NCBI GenBank assembly: GCA_900550105.1
Contig: URQW01000008.1
Span: 1-62,615 of the forward strand
Direction: 5' to 3'
DNA: 62,615 nucleotides
Source of the DNA: an uncultured Pelosinus sp.
GTDB lineage: Bacteria > Bacillota > Negativicutes > UMGS1260
A program made the translations under genes and the position numbers. This document shows positions 33,490-42,450 of this stretch, piece after piece. Each line of letters opens with the position of its first letter. Positions within the stretch are counted from its first letter, which is position 1. The notes beneath the pieces are model-generated. The model saw only the letters and a program-made list of their open reading frames with translations. It was not told the origin of the DNA and did not search any database.

Positions 33490-34164
33490 ATGGTGTTGCG
33501 GATTCTGCTAGTGGAAGATGACCAAAACTTAGGAGATACAGTCAGTACGCTTTTGCAGGAAGAAGGCTATTTAGTGGATCGGGCGCTGCAGGGCGATGAG
33601 GGGCTGTTTCTGGCCAGGCAGAATATTTATGATCTGCTGATTCTTGATGTGATGCTGCCAGGCATGAGTGGTTTGGCTATTTTAAAACAGCTGCGCGAAG
33701 AAGCAATCGTTACGCCAATTCTTTTTTTAACAGCCCGCGACAGTATTCAAGATAAGGTTTGCGGACTAGAGAGCGGCGCTGATGATTATCTCGTCAAGCC
33801 CTTTGCCTTTGCCGAACTGTTGGCGAGGATCAAAGTTCTGCTAAGGCGCCAAGCTGGCGTCAAGGAGAGCAGCCTTGTCTACGGCAGTCTTTCATTAGAT
33901 ATCAAACGAAAAGAAGCGTTTATGGACAGTCGCCCCCTAGGGCTTACTGGCAAGGAATATGAGCTTTTGGAATTCTTGATTTTAAATAAAGAGCAAATTT
34001 TAGTGCGTGAGCAGATTTTCGACCGGATCTGGGGCTTTGAATCAGAAGCGACACAAGGAATCGTTGATTTATATATTCATTATTTACGAAAAAAGCTAGC
34101 TCCCTTTGGGTGCGATGGCCTGATTCATACCATTCGCGGCGTTGGCTTTATGCTGAAGGCGTAA
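33490..34164 (+). CDS. OmpR/PhoB-family response regulator
   Basis: A 224-residue regulator with receiver (LLVEDDQNLG pocket, phospho-Asp in LLILDVMLPGMSG, LTARDS, LVKPFAF) and C-terminal winged helix (LTGKEYELLEFL, VDLYIHYLRKKL, RGVGFML). The start could be ATG 33490, GTG 33493 or TTG 33496; GGAG at 33482 gives the GTG the best spacing, and the ATG is reported as the longest plausible form. The kinase gene starts 3 bases after its stop. Given the genes that follow, it probably controls the efflux operon. Confidence 0.92.
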   Translation: MVLRILLVEDDQNLGDTVSTLLQEEGYLVDRALQGDEGLFLARQNIYDLLILDVMLPGMSGLAILKQLREEAIVTPILFLTARDSIQDKVCGLESGADDYLVKPFAFAELLARIKVLLRRQAGVKESSLVYGSLSLDIKRKEAFMDSRPLGLTGKEYELLEFLILNKEQILVREQIFDRIWGFESEATQGIVDLYIHYLRKKLAPFGCDGLIHTIRGVGFMLKA

Positions 34165-34167
34165 GCG

Positions 34168-35397
34168 ATGTTTAAAAAGACGCTCCTAAGGCTTACGATC
34201 TGGAATTTTTCGGTGTTTTTGCTGTTCTTTCTTTGCTTTAGCTACATTTTGTATCGCTATGTGGCTGATGAGACCTACCGTGATACCGATGATGCCTTGG
34301 CGCGAAAAGCCCATGTTTTTGTCTTGGGGCGCGACAGACAGGCGGGAAAACGGGATGAACTTGGTTTTTTAGATCCAAGAATTTTTGTCTTTTGGCATAA
34401 CTCGGCAGGTGTACTCTTTAGTGAAGCGCCCTTGCCTGTGGCGGAACGGGATAAAATTACCGAACAGATTGAGCAGCTCAACAATCAGCCCCAAACTCAT
34501 CGAATTGGCAACCATGTGTATCGTTTATGGCGGCAGAGTATTGCGCAGCCTTCGGCCGATATGGCTGATCTAGTGACAGTAGCGCTGATTGACTCGGAGG
34601 CGGCAGTATTGCTCCATTTATTCCGCATTATTATGATCAGCCTATTCTTTGGCGGATTGACAAGTGCTGTGGCCAGTTATTTTTTGGCGAAACGATCCCT
34701 TGTGCCGATTCAGGCCTCTTGGGATAAGCAGCAACGTTTTGTGGCCGATGCTTCTCATGAACTGCGTACGCCTATTGCCATTATTCAAAGCAGCACGGAG
34801 CTATTATTGCGCCATCCAGAACGAACGATTCAAGCAGAATTGAAGCGTCTTCGTGTGATTTTAAGTGAGGCCATTCGCATGGGGAATTTAATTGGTACGC
34901 TCCTTACTTTGGCTCGTTCTGATGCGAACCGCTTAGAGCTAGAAAAGACCTTTTTTTCCTTTAGTGAACTCTTGCTGGAGATTATTGAGCAGTTTCGACC
35001 GCTCGTGGAGCAGAAAAAGCTTGCGTTAACAGAGTCGATTGCCAAGGATCTTTTTCTTGTAGGCGATCAGGAGCGACTGAGGCAGCTTGTGATTATTTTT
35101 TTAGACAATGCCGTGAAATACACGCCGCCAGGGGGACTGATCGAGCTTTACTGCGCCAGAGAGCAGGAGCAGATCATGTTTAAGATTACCGATACGGGCT
35201 GCGGGATTGCGGCGGAAGATATTCCCTTTGTGTTTGATCGGTTTTTTCGCAGTGACAAAGGCCGCAACCGCCAAAGCGGCGGTACGGGGCTAGGGCTGGC
35301 CATTGCGCAGTGGATTGTTGATCAGCATAAGGGCAAGGTGCGTTTAGAAAGTGTTCTAGGGGCGGGAACGACTATATCGGTTTGGCTGCCGCTCTAA
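34168..35397 (+). CDS. sensor histidine kinase, HisKA/HATPase
   Basis: A 409-residue membrane kinase. TM1 is at about 10-32, a short periplasmic domain of about 115 residues follows, and TM2 lies at about 150-172. The phospho-acceptor box FVADASHELRTPIAI comes directly after a brief linker with no full HAMP. The catalytic domain has FLDNAVKYTPPGG, ITDTGCGI, FDRFFRSD and GGTGLGLAIAQWIV. It is the partner of the OmpR-type regulator just upstream. A terminator-like hairpin separates it from tolC. Confidence 0.92.
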   Translation: MFKKTLLRLTIWNFSVFLLFFLCFSYILYRYVADETYRDTDDALARKAHVFVLGRDRQAGKRDELGFLDPRIFVFWHNSAGVLFSEAPLPVAERDKITEQIEQLNNQPQTHRIGNHVYRLWRQSIAQPSADMADLVTVALIDSEAAVLLHLFRIIMISLFFGGLTSAVASYFLAKRSLVPIQASWDKQQRFVADASHELRTPIAIIQSSTELLLRHPERTIQAELKRLRVILSEAIRMGNLIGTLLTLARSDANRLELEKTFFSFSELLLEIIEQFRPLVEQKKLALTESIAKDLFLVGDQERLRQLVIIFLDNAVKYTPPGGLIELYCAREQEQIMFKITDTGCGIAAEDIPFVFDRFFRSDKGRNRQSGGTGLGLAIAQWIVDQHKGKVRLESVLGAGTTISVWLPL

Positions 35398-35426
35398 AGA
35401 GAATCAAAAAAAGGCTGACTACAATG

Positions 35427-35484
35427 AAATCTGTGACAGAGTAGCAAGTGCTAAGGCGCTGCTTTCTGACGCAGATTTTTTATT
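35427..35484 (+). terminator. hairpin with T run between kinase and tolC-like gene
   Basis: AAATCTG (35427-35433) pairs with CAGATTT (35472-35478), with imperfect inner pairing (GC-rich GTGC/GCGC centre), and ends in TTTTTT. It may partly separate the two-component genes from the efflux genes. Confidence 0.6.
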
Positions 35485-35515
35485 TTAGCTTTTACATTCA
35501 GAGAGGATGACACAA

Positions 35516-36796
35516 ATGAAGGTACGATCTTTATCTCGGACCGGAAAAACGGCAGCTCTTACGAGTCTCTTCGCTTTTGCTGCTAGTCAGGTTTTTGCCG
35601 CTGCTCCGCTCTTGTCGCTTGATGATAGTGTGGCTATGGCGCTGAAGAATCAGCCTTCGGTAAAAATAGCAGCAGCCGATGAAGACAAAGCAAACTGGGG
35701 CATCCAAGACGCTAAATCAGGCTTATGGCCGCAACTGTCTTTAGGCGCCAGCGAAACGCGCGGCGGCGCTGTACAGGGAATCAGCGACACTTTATCGACG
35801 GGACTTCACCTTAACTGGGCGCTCTATAGCGGTGGTCGCTTGCAAGGACAGGTAAAACAGGCGGAACTGAGTGCCGATAGTGCCAAGCTTGGTGTGCAAA
35901 AAGCTTTGGCTGATGCGCGCTTAGCGGCAACCACAAAATATTTTACAGTACTACAGACCAAAAATATGGTTGCTGTCAATCAGGAAGCGGTAAGCAACTT
36001 AACAGACCATCTGCAAAATGTGAATGCGCAGTTTGCTGCGGGTACGATTGCTAAGCAGGATGTATTGCGCAGTGAAGTGGAATTGGCCAATGCCCAGCAG
36101 AATCTCACGAAGGCTCAAAATTCCTATGATGTGGCTAAGGCGGCGTTAAATGATGCGATTGGTAGCGATTTGTCCTTTGATTATTCTTATCAGGATCAAT
36201 TGCCTTTTGAACCGTATACACTTTCTTTAGAGGACAGCATTGCTATGGCGGCGCAAAATCGTCCGGAACTAGCGCAGGCGCAAAATAATGTGACAGCAGC
36301 TGAAGTTGGCGAACAGATTGCGAATAGTGGTCGTCTGCCAACAGTGAGTCTTACCGGATCAGAAGGCTGGTCAGGCAAAGATCTTGATTTAGGCAACCGG
36401 AATTGGTCCGTTGGTGTTACGGCAAGCTGGAATCTCTTTGATGCTGGTGCGACGAAAGCGAAAGCGGCAGAAGCGAAAGCGGCTTCTTTGAAGGCGCAGG
36501 AACAAGCGAAGCAGCAGGGAAATGCTGTGGAACTCGAAGTGCGTCAAACTTATTTAACGATGAATGAAGCGAAGCAGCGTATTACAACCTCAAGTGAAGC
36601 CGCAGCCAAAGCTACAGAAGACTTATCAATTGCTAAAGTGAAGTATGCTGCTGGTGCTGGCACAAATCTTGATGTAATTGACGCGCAACTGGCCTTAACG
36701 CAAGCAAAAACGAATGAGACGCAGGCTCGCTATGATTACAATGTGGCGAAAGCCAGCTTAGAAAAGGCCGTAAATCTTACGGTAGACGGCAAGTAA
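35516..36796 (+). CDS. TolC-family outer membrane efflux protein
   Basis: A 426-residue exported protein: signal peptide with the hydrophobic stretch ALTSLFAFAAS and cleavage near VFAAAP. It has two repeated halves, each with long coiled helices (LSLDDSVAMAL, then LSLEDSIAMAAQNRPELAQAQ) and a beta segment, as in TolC. It forms the outer-membrane channel of a tripartite exporter and so implies an outer membrane. ATG 35516 lies 9 bases after GAGAGG; ATG 35507 abuts it. The adaptor gene follows after 16 bases. Confidence 0.92.
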   Translation: MKVRSLSRTGKTAALTSLFAFAASQVFAAAPLLSLDDSVAMALKNQPSVKIAAADEDKANWGIQDAKSGLWPQLSLGASETRGGAVQGISDTLSTGLHLNWALYSGGRLQGQVKQAELSADSAKLGVQKALADARLAATTKYFTVLQTKNMVAVNQEAVSNLTDHLQNVNAQFAAGTIAKQDVLRSEVELANAQQNLTKAQNSYDVAKAALNDAIGSDLSFDYSYQDQLPFEPYTLSLEDSIAMAAQNRPELAQAQNNVTAAEVGEQIANSGRLPTVSLTGSEGWSGKDLDLGNRNWSVGVTASWNLFDAGATKAKAAEAKAASLKAQEQAKQQGNAVELEVRQTYLTMNEAKQRITTSSEAAAKATEDLSIAKVKYAAGAGTNLDVIDAQLALTQAKTNETQARYDYNVAKASLEKAVNLTVDGK

Positions 36797-36812
36797 AAGG
36801 AGGAAGTAACAT

Positions 36813-37913
36813 ATGGTAGGTTTTTTGCTTCGCTATAAATGGCGCTTCCTTGCATTACTTTTACTCATTGCTTTGCCAGTATTTTACCTGTTCTTTCAAG
36901 GCGGTAAAAGCCGCACTCCTATTAGCAGTAGCGCCACAAAACTGGTAGAGCGCGGCGCTATTACGGCGGAAGTAGCTGCTACTGGGACGATTAATCCTGT
37001 CAATATGGTGGATATTAGTTCGAAGATATCCGGTTTAATCAAGGAAGTGAAAGTCAGCGAGAATGAAGCAGTGGCAGTAGGGCAGATTTTATTGACACTT
37101 GATGATTCACACTTACAAAGTCAGGTGCAGCAAGCCCGTGACCGACTGGCGGAAGCGGCATCGACTTATGAACGAAGTGAAATATTAAGAGGGGCCGGAG
37201 CTATGTCAGATCAGCAGTTCGCTGCGGACCGTCTTAGTTATCAGTTGGCCCAGACGGCTTATAATGATGCCTTGTCGCAACTCGCTGATACAGTAATCAA
37301 AGCGCCGATTAGCGGTACAGTCATTGGCAAGCCGATTCCAGCTGGTCAGGCGGTAGCTCCTGGTATTTCTACGCCTATGGTGTTAATGACTGTGGCGGAT
37401 ATGTCCAAAATGCAAATTCAGGCCCAAGTCGACGAATCCGATATTGGCAAAGTCAAAACTGGACAAAAAGTAACTTTTACAGTGGATGCTTATCCGGGAA
37501 AAGTTTTTACTGGTGTAGTAGCCAATGTATCGCAAAAGGCAACAGTACAGCAAAATGTTGTTTATTATAGCGTGTTAGTCGATATTGATGATCCGGCGGG
37601 ATTGCTGCGGCCAACGATGACCGCTCGGGTTACGATCACGGTCGGTGTTAATGAGCAGGCGCTGCTTGTACCACTCTCTGCGCTTAAAACAGTAAACGGA
37701 CAAACAACAGTAACGGTGTTGCGCGGCGGCAAAAGCGAAGCCGTAGCTGTAACGACAGGTCTTGCTAGCGATACGCAGATCGAAATTACGAGTGGGTTAA
37801 ATGACAACGATCAAGTGGTTCTGCCGCAAGCAAAAAGTCAGACAGGACCAACAAGCTCTGGCGCCCCGCAAGGCTCTGGCGGTATGAATATGCTGCGCGG
37901 ACTTGGTAGGTGA
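36813..37913 (+). CDS. MacA-like periplasmic adaptor (HlyD/RND membrane fusion protein)
   Basis: A 366-residue protein with one N-terminal membrane span (about 8-27). A split lipoyl domain (VDISSKISGLIKEVKVSENE, and IKAPISGTVIGKPIPAGQ) flanks a coiled-coil hairpin (VQQARDRLAEAASTYERSEIL). Beta-barrel and membrane-proximal domains follow, with a Gly/Ser-rich tail. It links the ABC pump to TolC. AGGAGGAAG precedes the ATG. The stop overlaps the next gene's upstream GTG by 3 bases. Confidence 0.92.
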   Translation: MVGFLLRYKWRFLALLLLIALPVFYLFFQGGKSRTPISSSATKLVERGAITAEVAATGTINPVNMVDISSKISGLIKEVKVSENEAVAVGQILLTLDDSHLQSQVQQARDRLAEAASTYERSEILRGAGAMSDQQFAADRLSYQLAQTAYNDALSQLADTVIKAPISGTVIGKPIPAGQAVAPGISTPMVLMTVADMSKMQIQAQVDESDIGKVKTGQKVTFTVDAYPGKVFTGVVANVSQKATVQQNVVYYSVLVDIDDPAGLLRPTMTARVTITVGVNEQALLVPLSALKTVNGQTTVTVLRGGKSEAVAVTTGLASDTQIEITSGLNDNDQVVLPQAKSQTGPTSSGAPQGSGGMNMLRGLGR

Positions 37914-37918
37914 TCACC

Positions 37919-38608
37919 ATGGCTATATGCATTAAACTGACGAATATTTGCAAAGTGTATTCTATGGGAGAAAATCAAGTTCAAGCGTTAGCTGATGTGA
38001 ATTTTGCCGTGTCGGTAGGCGATTTTACGGCTATTATGGGCCCGTCCGGATCAGGCAAGTCAACACTTATGAATATTTTAGGCTGTCTCGACAGACCAAC
38101 GAACGGTTCTTATGAATTAGACGGACAGGAAGTGGCTGATCTCAGCGATGATGCCTTAGCCGATTGTCGAAATCAGAAAATCGGCTTTGTCTTTCAAAGC
38201 TTTCATCTTTTACCACGGTTGTCGGCGTTGCAGAATGTGGCTTTGCCGCTTGTTTATGGCGGCTTTGCCAAGGAGCAGCGACTGGCTTTAGCCAAAGATG
38301 CGTTAGCTATGGTGGGTCTAAGCGGTCGCTTAGACCACAGGCCCAACGAATTGTCAGGCGGACAAAGACAGCGTGTTGCCATTGCTAGAGCGCTCGTAAA
38401 TCGCCCCACTTTGATTATGGCTGACGAACCGACGGGAAACCTTGATACAAAGTCTGGGAATGAAGTTATGGCGATTTTGCAGGAACTCAACGATCAAGGC
38501 CGGACGATTCTGCTTGTTACGCATGAAATAGATATTGCTGAGCAGGCCAAACGTATCGTTTTTGTGCGAGACGGCAGAATCATGGGCGATGAACGAAAGG
38601 AGGCCTGA
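37919..38608 (+). CDS. MacB-type ABC transporter ATP-binding protein
   Basis: A 229-residue ATPase of the LolD/MacB class: Walker A GPSGSGKST, Q-loop FVFQSFHLLPRLSALQNV, signature LSGGQRQR, Walker B LIMADEPTGNLD and H-loop LLVTHE. The permease is a separate chain here, whereas Escherichia coli MacB fuses both. ATG 37919 follows GGTAGGTG; GTG 37910 is the alternative. Its stop overlaps the permease ATG (TGATG). Confidence 0.92.
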   Translation: MAICIKLTNICKVYSMGENQVQALADVNFAVSVGDFTAIMGPSGSGKSTLMNILGCLDRPTNGSYELDGQEVADLSDDALADCRNQKIGFVFQSFHLLPRLSALQNVALPLVYGGFAKEQRLALAKDALAMVGLSGRLDHRPNELSGGQRQRVAIARALVNRPTLIMADEPTGNLDTKSGNEVMAILQELNDQGRTILLVTHEIDIAEQAKRIVFVRDGRIMGDERKEA

Positions 38609-39825
38609 TGATGTTTTGGGAAAGCATTCGAATTGCTTTTGCTGGTCTTGTGGCAAATAAGCTACGTTCAATTCTTACGATGCTTGGCATTATTATTGGC
38701 GTAGCCGCCGTTATTGCCATGGTTTCCATTGGTATGGGAGTCAGACAGAAGGTAGAAAATTCTATTGCCGGACTTGGCAGTAATCTTTTAATCGTTACAC
38801 CAGGGACGGCCACCAGTGGCGGAGCCAAGCAGGCGGCAGGCTCGGGCATTACCTTGTCAGATAAAGATGCAACGGCTATTGCCAGAGAGTTGCCTGGTGT
38901 TTTGGCGGCAGCACCAGTAGTGAGTCGCCAGTACCAACTCATTTATGGCAATCAAAATTGGCTGTCGTCGGTGCAAGGGACTACGCCGGATTTATTTTCG
39001 ATTCGAAGTCTGGCGATCGCCGAGGGGACTTCATTTACGACTCAAGATGTGGACGCGCGCGCTCGTGTTGCTGTAATTGGCAAGACCGTAGCTGACAATC
39101 TGTTTTCGGGTATTGATCCTGTAGGCAAGACGATACGGATTAATAAAGCCCCTTTTCGAATTATTGGCGTCTTAGAAAGTAAAGGGCAGTCAGGCGCTGG
39201 CATGGACCAAGATGATACGGTGCTTGTGCCGCTCACGACAGCGCAGGAACGGCTGCTAGGCATTACCTATGTTCAAACGATTTATGTTCAGGCGGATAGC
39301 GGCGATGTGATCACTGATTTGCAGGAAGCGATTACTTCACTGCTAAGGTCTAGACATCGTTTAGCCGCCACGGCAAATGATGATTTTACGGTCAAAAATT
39401 TGGCAGCAGTCATGGCAACAGCCAGTGAGGCGACCAATACCATTACGCTGCTGCTTGGGAATATTGCCGCGATTTCTCTCTTGGTAGGCGGAATTGGCAT
39501 TATGAATATTATGCTGGTTTCGGTGACGGAGCGGACGCGGGAAATTGGAATCCGTAAAGCCTTGGGCGCTCATTACCGCCATATTTTGCTGCAATTTTTG
39601 ATTGAGGCCATGGTAATTGGTCTAGCTGGCGGTCTGTTAGGAATTGCTTTTGGCATTGGGGCAGCTTATGGCATTTCCTTTTTTGCTGGTTGGCAGACCG
39701 TTGTTTCGCTTCCTACAGTAGGCGCGGCTTTTTTCTTTTCGGTGCTTATTGGCCTCTTTTTTGGAATTTATCCTGCTCGTAAGGCCGCTTTACTTGATCC
39801 CATTGAAGCTCTGCGTTATGAATGA
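38608..39825 (+). CDS. MacB-type ABC transporter permease (FtsX superfamily)
   Basis: A 405-residue membrane protein. One N-terminal span (LTMLGIIIGVAAVIAMV) is followed by a periplasmic MacB_PCD domain of about 225 residues (VVSRQYQLIYGNQNW) and three C-terminal FtsX spans with MNIMLVSVTERTREIGIRKA. With the ATPase, adaptor and TolC it forms a mechanotransmission exporter for drugs, peptides or lipoproteins; the substrate is unknown. AAAGGAGG lies just upstream; ATG 38611 is an equally possible start. Confidence 0.92.
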   Translation: MMFWESIRIAFAGLVANKLRSILTMLGIIIGVAAVIAMVSIGMGVRQKVENSIAGLGSNLLIVTPGTATSGGAKQAAGSGITLSDKDATAIARELPGVLAAAPVVSRQYQLIYGNQNWLSSVQGTTPDLFSIRSLAIAEGTSFTTQDVDARARVAVIGKTVADNLFSGIDPVGKTIRINKAPFRIIGVLESKGQSGAGMDQDDTVLVPLTTAQERLLGITYVQTIYVQADSGDVITDLQEAITSLLRSRHRLAATANDDFTVKNLAAVMATASEATNTITLLLGNIAAISLLVGGIGIMNIMLVSVTERTREIGIRKALGAHYRHILLQFLIEAMVIGLAGGLLGIAFGIGAAYGISFFAGWQTVVSLPTVGAAFFFSVLIGLFFGIYPARKAALLDPIEALRYE

Positions 39826-39871
39826 ATACACTGGATAGTTGGTAACAATAGTCAGTATGTGGCAAGAATAG

Positions 39872-39906
39872 ACAGGGAGGGACAAAAGGATTTTGTCCCT
39901 CCCTGT
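39872..39906 (+). terminator. terminator after MacAB-TolC operon
   Basis: A perfect 16-bp stem, ACAGGGAGGGACAAAA (39872-39887) against TTTTGTCCCTCCCTGT, with a 3-base loop GGA. The T tail is weak (GAATCTTT). Confidence 0.75.
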
Positions 39907-39983
39907 TGAATCTTTAAAAAGAATTATTTTGTGACAACTAGGCCTGTTGCGAGTTTTAGCAGGTAAGGTAGAAGGAGATCGAT

Positions 39984-41234
39984 ATGAAGCGGCCAGGTAA
40001 TAGCAAGTATATGAAGACATTGAATAGAATGAATATTCTCAACATAATTAAGAAAAATGAAGCAATTTCACGCCAGCAGATTGCCGAAATGACGGGACTT
40101 ACCCCACCGGCCATTACTGGTATTATTCGCGACTTAATCGAGCAAGGTCTTGTCAAAGAGAGCGGTCTTGGTCTGTCGCAAGGGGGACGTCGTCCAGTCG
40201 AATTGGCCTTCCATGCCCAGGCGGCTTATGTTTTGGGAATCGAAATTACTAGTAAAGAGACGACGTTGGCTCTGGCGGATCTTCAGAATAAGCCGGAGCT
40301 CTTAAAGAGCTTTCCTTTGGCAATGAATGAGCCGCAGACCGCTTTGCCTGCTTTAGCAGCTGCGGTAAAAGAAGTGCTAGCAAGCTGCGCTCAGCAAAGT
40401 AAGAAGATTCTTGGCATTGGAATTGCTTTTCCCGGGATGCTCACCATAAGTGGCTGTGATGTACGTCGGGCCGTGAATTTGGGTCCCCTTTGGCGAGATT
40501 ATCCGATTAAAAGCTTTTTAGAAGAGTCGCTGGGACTTCCCGTATTTCTGGAAACAAACTCTAAGGCGGCTGCTTTAGGTGAAAAATGGTTTGGCGGCGG
40601 CAAGGGCTGTGAAAATTTGATTTATATTAATATGGGAGAGGGAATTAGCGCTGGGATTATTTTAAATCACAATATTTTCCAAGGATCACAAGGGTATGCT
40701 GGGCAGATCGGTCACATGGTTATGGAAGAGGACGGCCCATTATGTCGTTGTGGCAATCGTGGCTGTTTGGAGGCGCTTTGCGGCGCTCCGGCATTATTGC
40801 AGCGAGTAAGAGATAACTGGCAGCATTTGCAGGAAAATGATTGGTTGAATCTGCAGGAAAAAGACAAAATGACTTTATCGGTTGGTGAGTTTTTGCAAGC
40901 CTTGAATCAGCAGGATACCTGCGCCAGTTCTGTAGCGAAAGAAGCAATGCGTTATATGGGGATGGCTGTAGCTAACATGATTAACTTTTATAATCCTGAC
41001 AAAGTATTTATTGGCGGCAAGCTCGCTTTTGCAGCGGAACTTTTTTTAGCTGAATTGCATCAAGTTGTTCGCGCCCATGTGTTTTCTGAAGTCGGCGCTG
41101 TAACGCCTGTAGAAATTTCTGCTATGGGCGCTGATTCTGGCGTCATTGGCGCCTGTGCCTTGGCTTTAAGAAAATTATTGCATTCAGCCGATTCTCCCTT
41201 GTTTGCTTTCTCTGTCAGCGAGGAAGTAGAATAA
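39984..41234 (+). CDS. ROK-family transcriptional repressor (NagC/XylR-like)
   Basis: A 416-residue protein. An N-terminal winged helix (RMNILNIIKKNEAISRQQIA, LTPPAITGIIRDLIEQGLV) is joined to a ROK sugar-kinase-like domain with IGIAFPGML, ETNSKAAALGEKWFGGG, INMGEGISAGII and the zinc cluster CRCGNRGCLE. These proteins repress sugar genes and release DNA on binding a sugar or sugar phosphate. The next gene is IolB-like, so it may respond to an inositol- or uronate-derived compound (inference). GAAGGAGA precedes the ATG. Confidence 0.88.
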   Translation: MKRPGNSKYMKTLNRMNILNIIKKNEAISRQQIAEMTGLTPPAITGIIRDLIEQGLVKESGLGLSQGGRRPVELAFHAQAAYVLGIEITSKETTLALADLQNKPELLKSFPLAMNEPQTALPALAAAVKEVLASCAQQSKKILGIGIAFPGMLTISGCDVRRAVNLGPLWRDYPIKSFLEESLGLPVFLETNSKAAALGEKWFGGGKGCENLIYINMGEGISAGIILNHNIFQGSQGYAGQIGHMVMEEDGPLCRCGNRGCLEALCGAPALLQRVRDNWQHLQENDWLNLQEKDKMTLSVGEFLQALNQQDTCASSVAKEAMRYMGMAVANMINFYNPDKVFIGGKLAFAAELFLAELHQVVRAHVFSEVGAVTPVEISAMGADSGVIGACALALRKLLHSADSPLFAFSVSEEVE

Positions 41235-41243
41235 ATATTTTAG

Positions 41244-41277
41244 AAAATTCTCTCTAAATTTAGGGAGGATTTTTTTT
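41244..41277 (+). terminator. terminator after ROK gene
   Basis: TTCTCTCTAAA pairs with TTTAGGGAGGA through two wobbles, followed by eight T. The next 60 bases are very A/T-rich. Confidence 0.65.
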
Positions 41278-41362
41278 AGAAAACAAGAATCATATAAATA
41301 ACTTAATTAATTAAATAAATTATGTTAGTGGAAAAGTTTACGAGAGAAAGGGAGAATGAGTT

Positions 41363-42178
41363 ATGCAGTATTTTAAACCTTTTACGGCGCAGGCGGGCTA
41401 TAAAGAGCTGTTTAAGGCCGGTGAAACGACCGAATTTACTGGTATGGCTGTTTTAACTTTGCAGGGAGGAGAAACCTATGTCGGCAACAGTGCTAAAGAA
41501 GAAGTAGCGCTTGTTTTGCTGTCAGGAAACTGCCAGATTACTGTTGATGGACAAGTATTCGAACATTTAAGCCGTAAAGATGTATTTTCGGAAGCCGCTA
41601 CCACGGTGTATGTGCCGATTGATAGTGTCTGGGAAGTCAAGGAAACAGGCAACCGTGCACTAGAAGTGGCTGTAGCATTTGTTCCGGCTGAAAAGAAATT
41701 CCCGGCGTTTATTGTACGTCCCGAAATGGTTGGCAAGGCCCATCGCGGCGTTTTAAACTGGCAGCGCGATGTCCATGATATTTTAACAGACAAAGTGGAG
41801 GGAAAAGTCCATCGGATTGTCCTTGGCGAAACTTTCTCTTGTTCCGGTCAGTGGTCGAGTTATCCTTCCCATAAGCATGATACGTATAATCCGCCTTATG
41901 AAGCGAAAATGGATGAAATTTATTTATTTAAGGTAGCCCCGCAAGAAGGTTTTGGCATTCAAGTTATGTATACGGACGACCTTTCCCTGCGAGAAGCTCA
42001 TATCATAAAAGATGGTGATGCTGTAGCTCTGCCGAAGGGCTATCACCCTGTTGCTTCAGCGCCAGGATTCCGTGTCTACTATTTATGGGTTATGGGCGGC
42101 GATTATGGCCGCAAACTTGTACCAAATGACGATCCCAAGTTGAAATGGATTTCCAATATTGCGCCGATGTTGCCATAA
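41363..42178 (+). CDS. iolB: 5-deoxy-glucuronate isomerase (IolB) family protein
   Basis: A 271-residue double-cupin enzyme. Seen: the C-terminal cupin GQWSSYPSHKHDTYN, MDEIYLFKVAPQEGFGIQVMY with metal-binding His and Glu, and LPKGYHPVASAPG. In myo-inositol catabolism it converts 5-deoxy-glucuronate to 2-deoxy-5-keto-gluconate. No other iol gene is present nearby, so it may act in a shortened uronate or inositol route. AGAAAGGGAGAATGAGTT precedes the ATG. It lies downstream of the ROK regulator. Confidence 0.88.
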   Translation: MQYFKPFTAQAGYKELFKAGETTEFTGMAVLTLQGGETYVGNSAKEEVALVLLSGNCQITVDGQVFEHLSRKDVFSEAATTVYVPIDSVWEVKETGNRALEVAVAFVPAEKKFPAFIVRPEMVGKAHRGVLNWQRDVHDILTDKVEGKVHRIVLGETFSCSGQWSSYPSHKHDTYNPPYEAKMDEIYLFKVAPQEGFGIQVMYTDDLSLREAHIIKDGDAVALPKGYHPVASAPGFRVYYLWVMGGDYGRKLVPNDDPKLKWISNIAPMLP

Positions 42179-42191
42179 AACAGGCGCATAC

Positions 42192-42246
42192 CAGACTTAA
42201 TGCCAGCCTAATACAGGCTTAATACGTCCAATATCAGACTTAATGC
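42192..42246 (+). repeat. five imperfect 10-12 bp direct repeats (CAGACTTAATGC type)
   Basis: Units CAGACTTAATGC (42192), CAGCCTAATA (42204), CAGGCTTAATA (42214), CGTCCAATAT (42225) and CAGACTTAATGC (42235) follow head to tail with a mean period near 10.8 bases. They begin 14 bases after the iolB stop. Possible protein-binding array or slipped duplication. Confidence 0.5.
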
Positions 42247-42274
42247 TATCGGCGAGATAGCAATATCATTTTCA

Positions 42275-42337
42275 ACAGTCCGCTTTGCTAAGAAGGGGTG
42301 ATCCTTTTTGGCAGGGCGGGCTGTTTGTTTTCTTTAT
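42275..42337 (+). terminator. terminator after iolB
   Basis: ACAGTCCGC (42275-42283) pairs with GCGGGCTGT (42316-42324), with an inner AAGAAGG/CCTTTTT stem and a long T-rich tail. About 110 bases then follow before the exporter gene, with no clear promoter seen. Confidence 0.75.
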
Positions 42338-42450
42338 TTTCAAAAAAGGTTTTTGGCAGGCGTCCATAGTATAAGGAGTAAATGAAACTGCAAAGCCTTT
42401 ATTTAACAGTTAGGCTAAAAGTACTTATTAGGACAGGAAAGGAATGACTT

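Noticed and set aside
42192..42246. Direct repeats considered as an attachment site or mobile-element end
   Set aside because: No integrase or transposase gene lies near, and no matching repeat was noticed elsewhere in the window.
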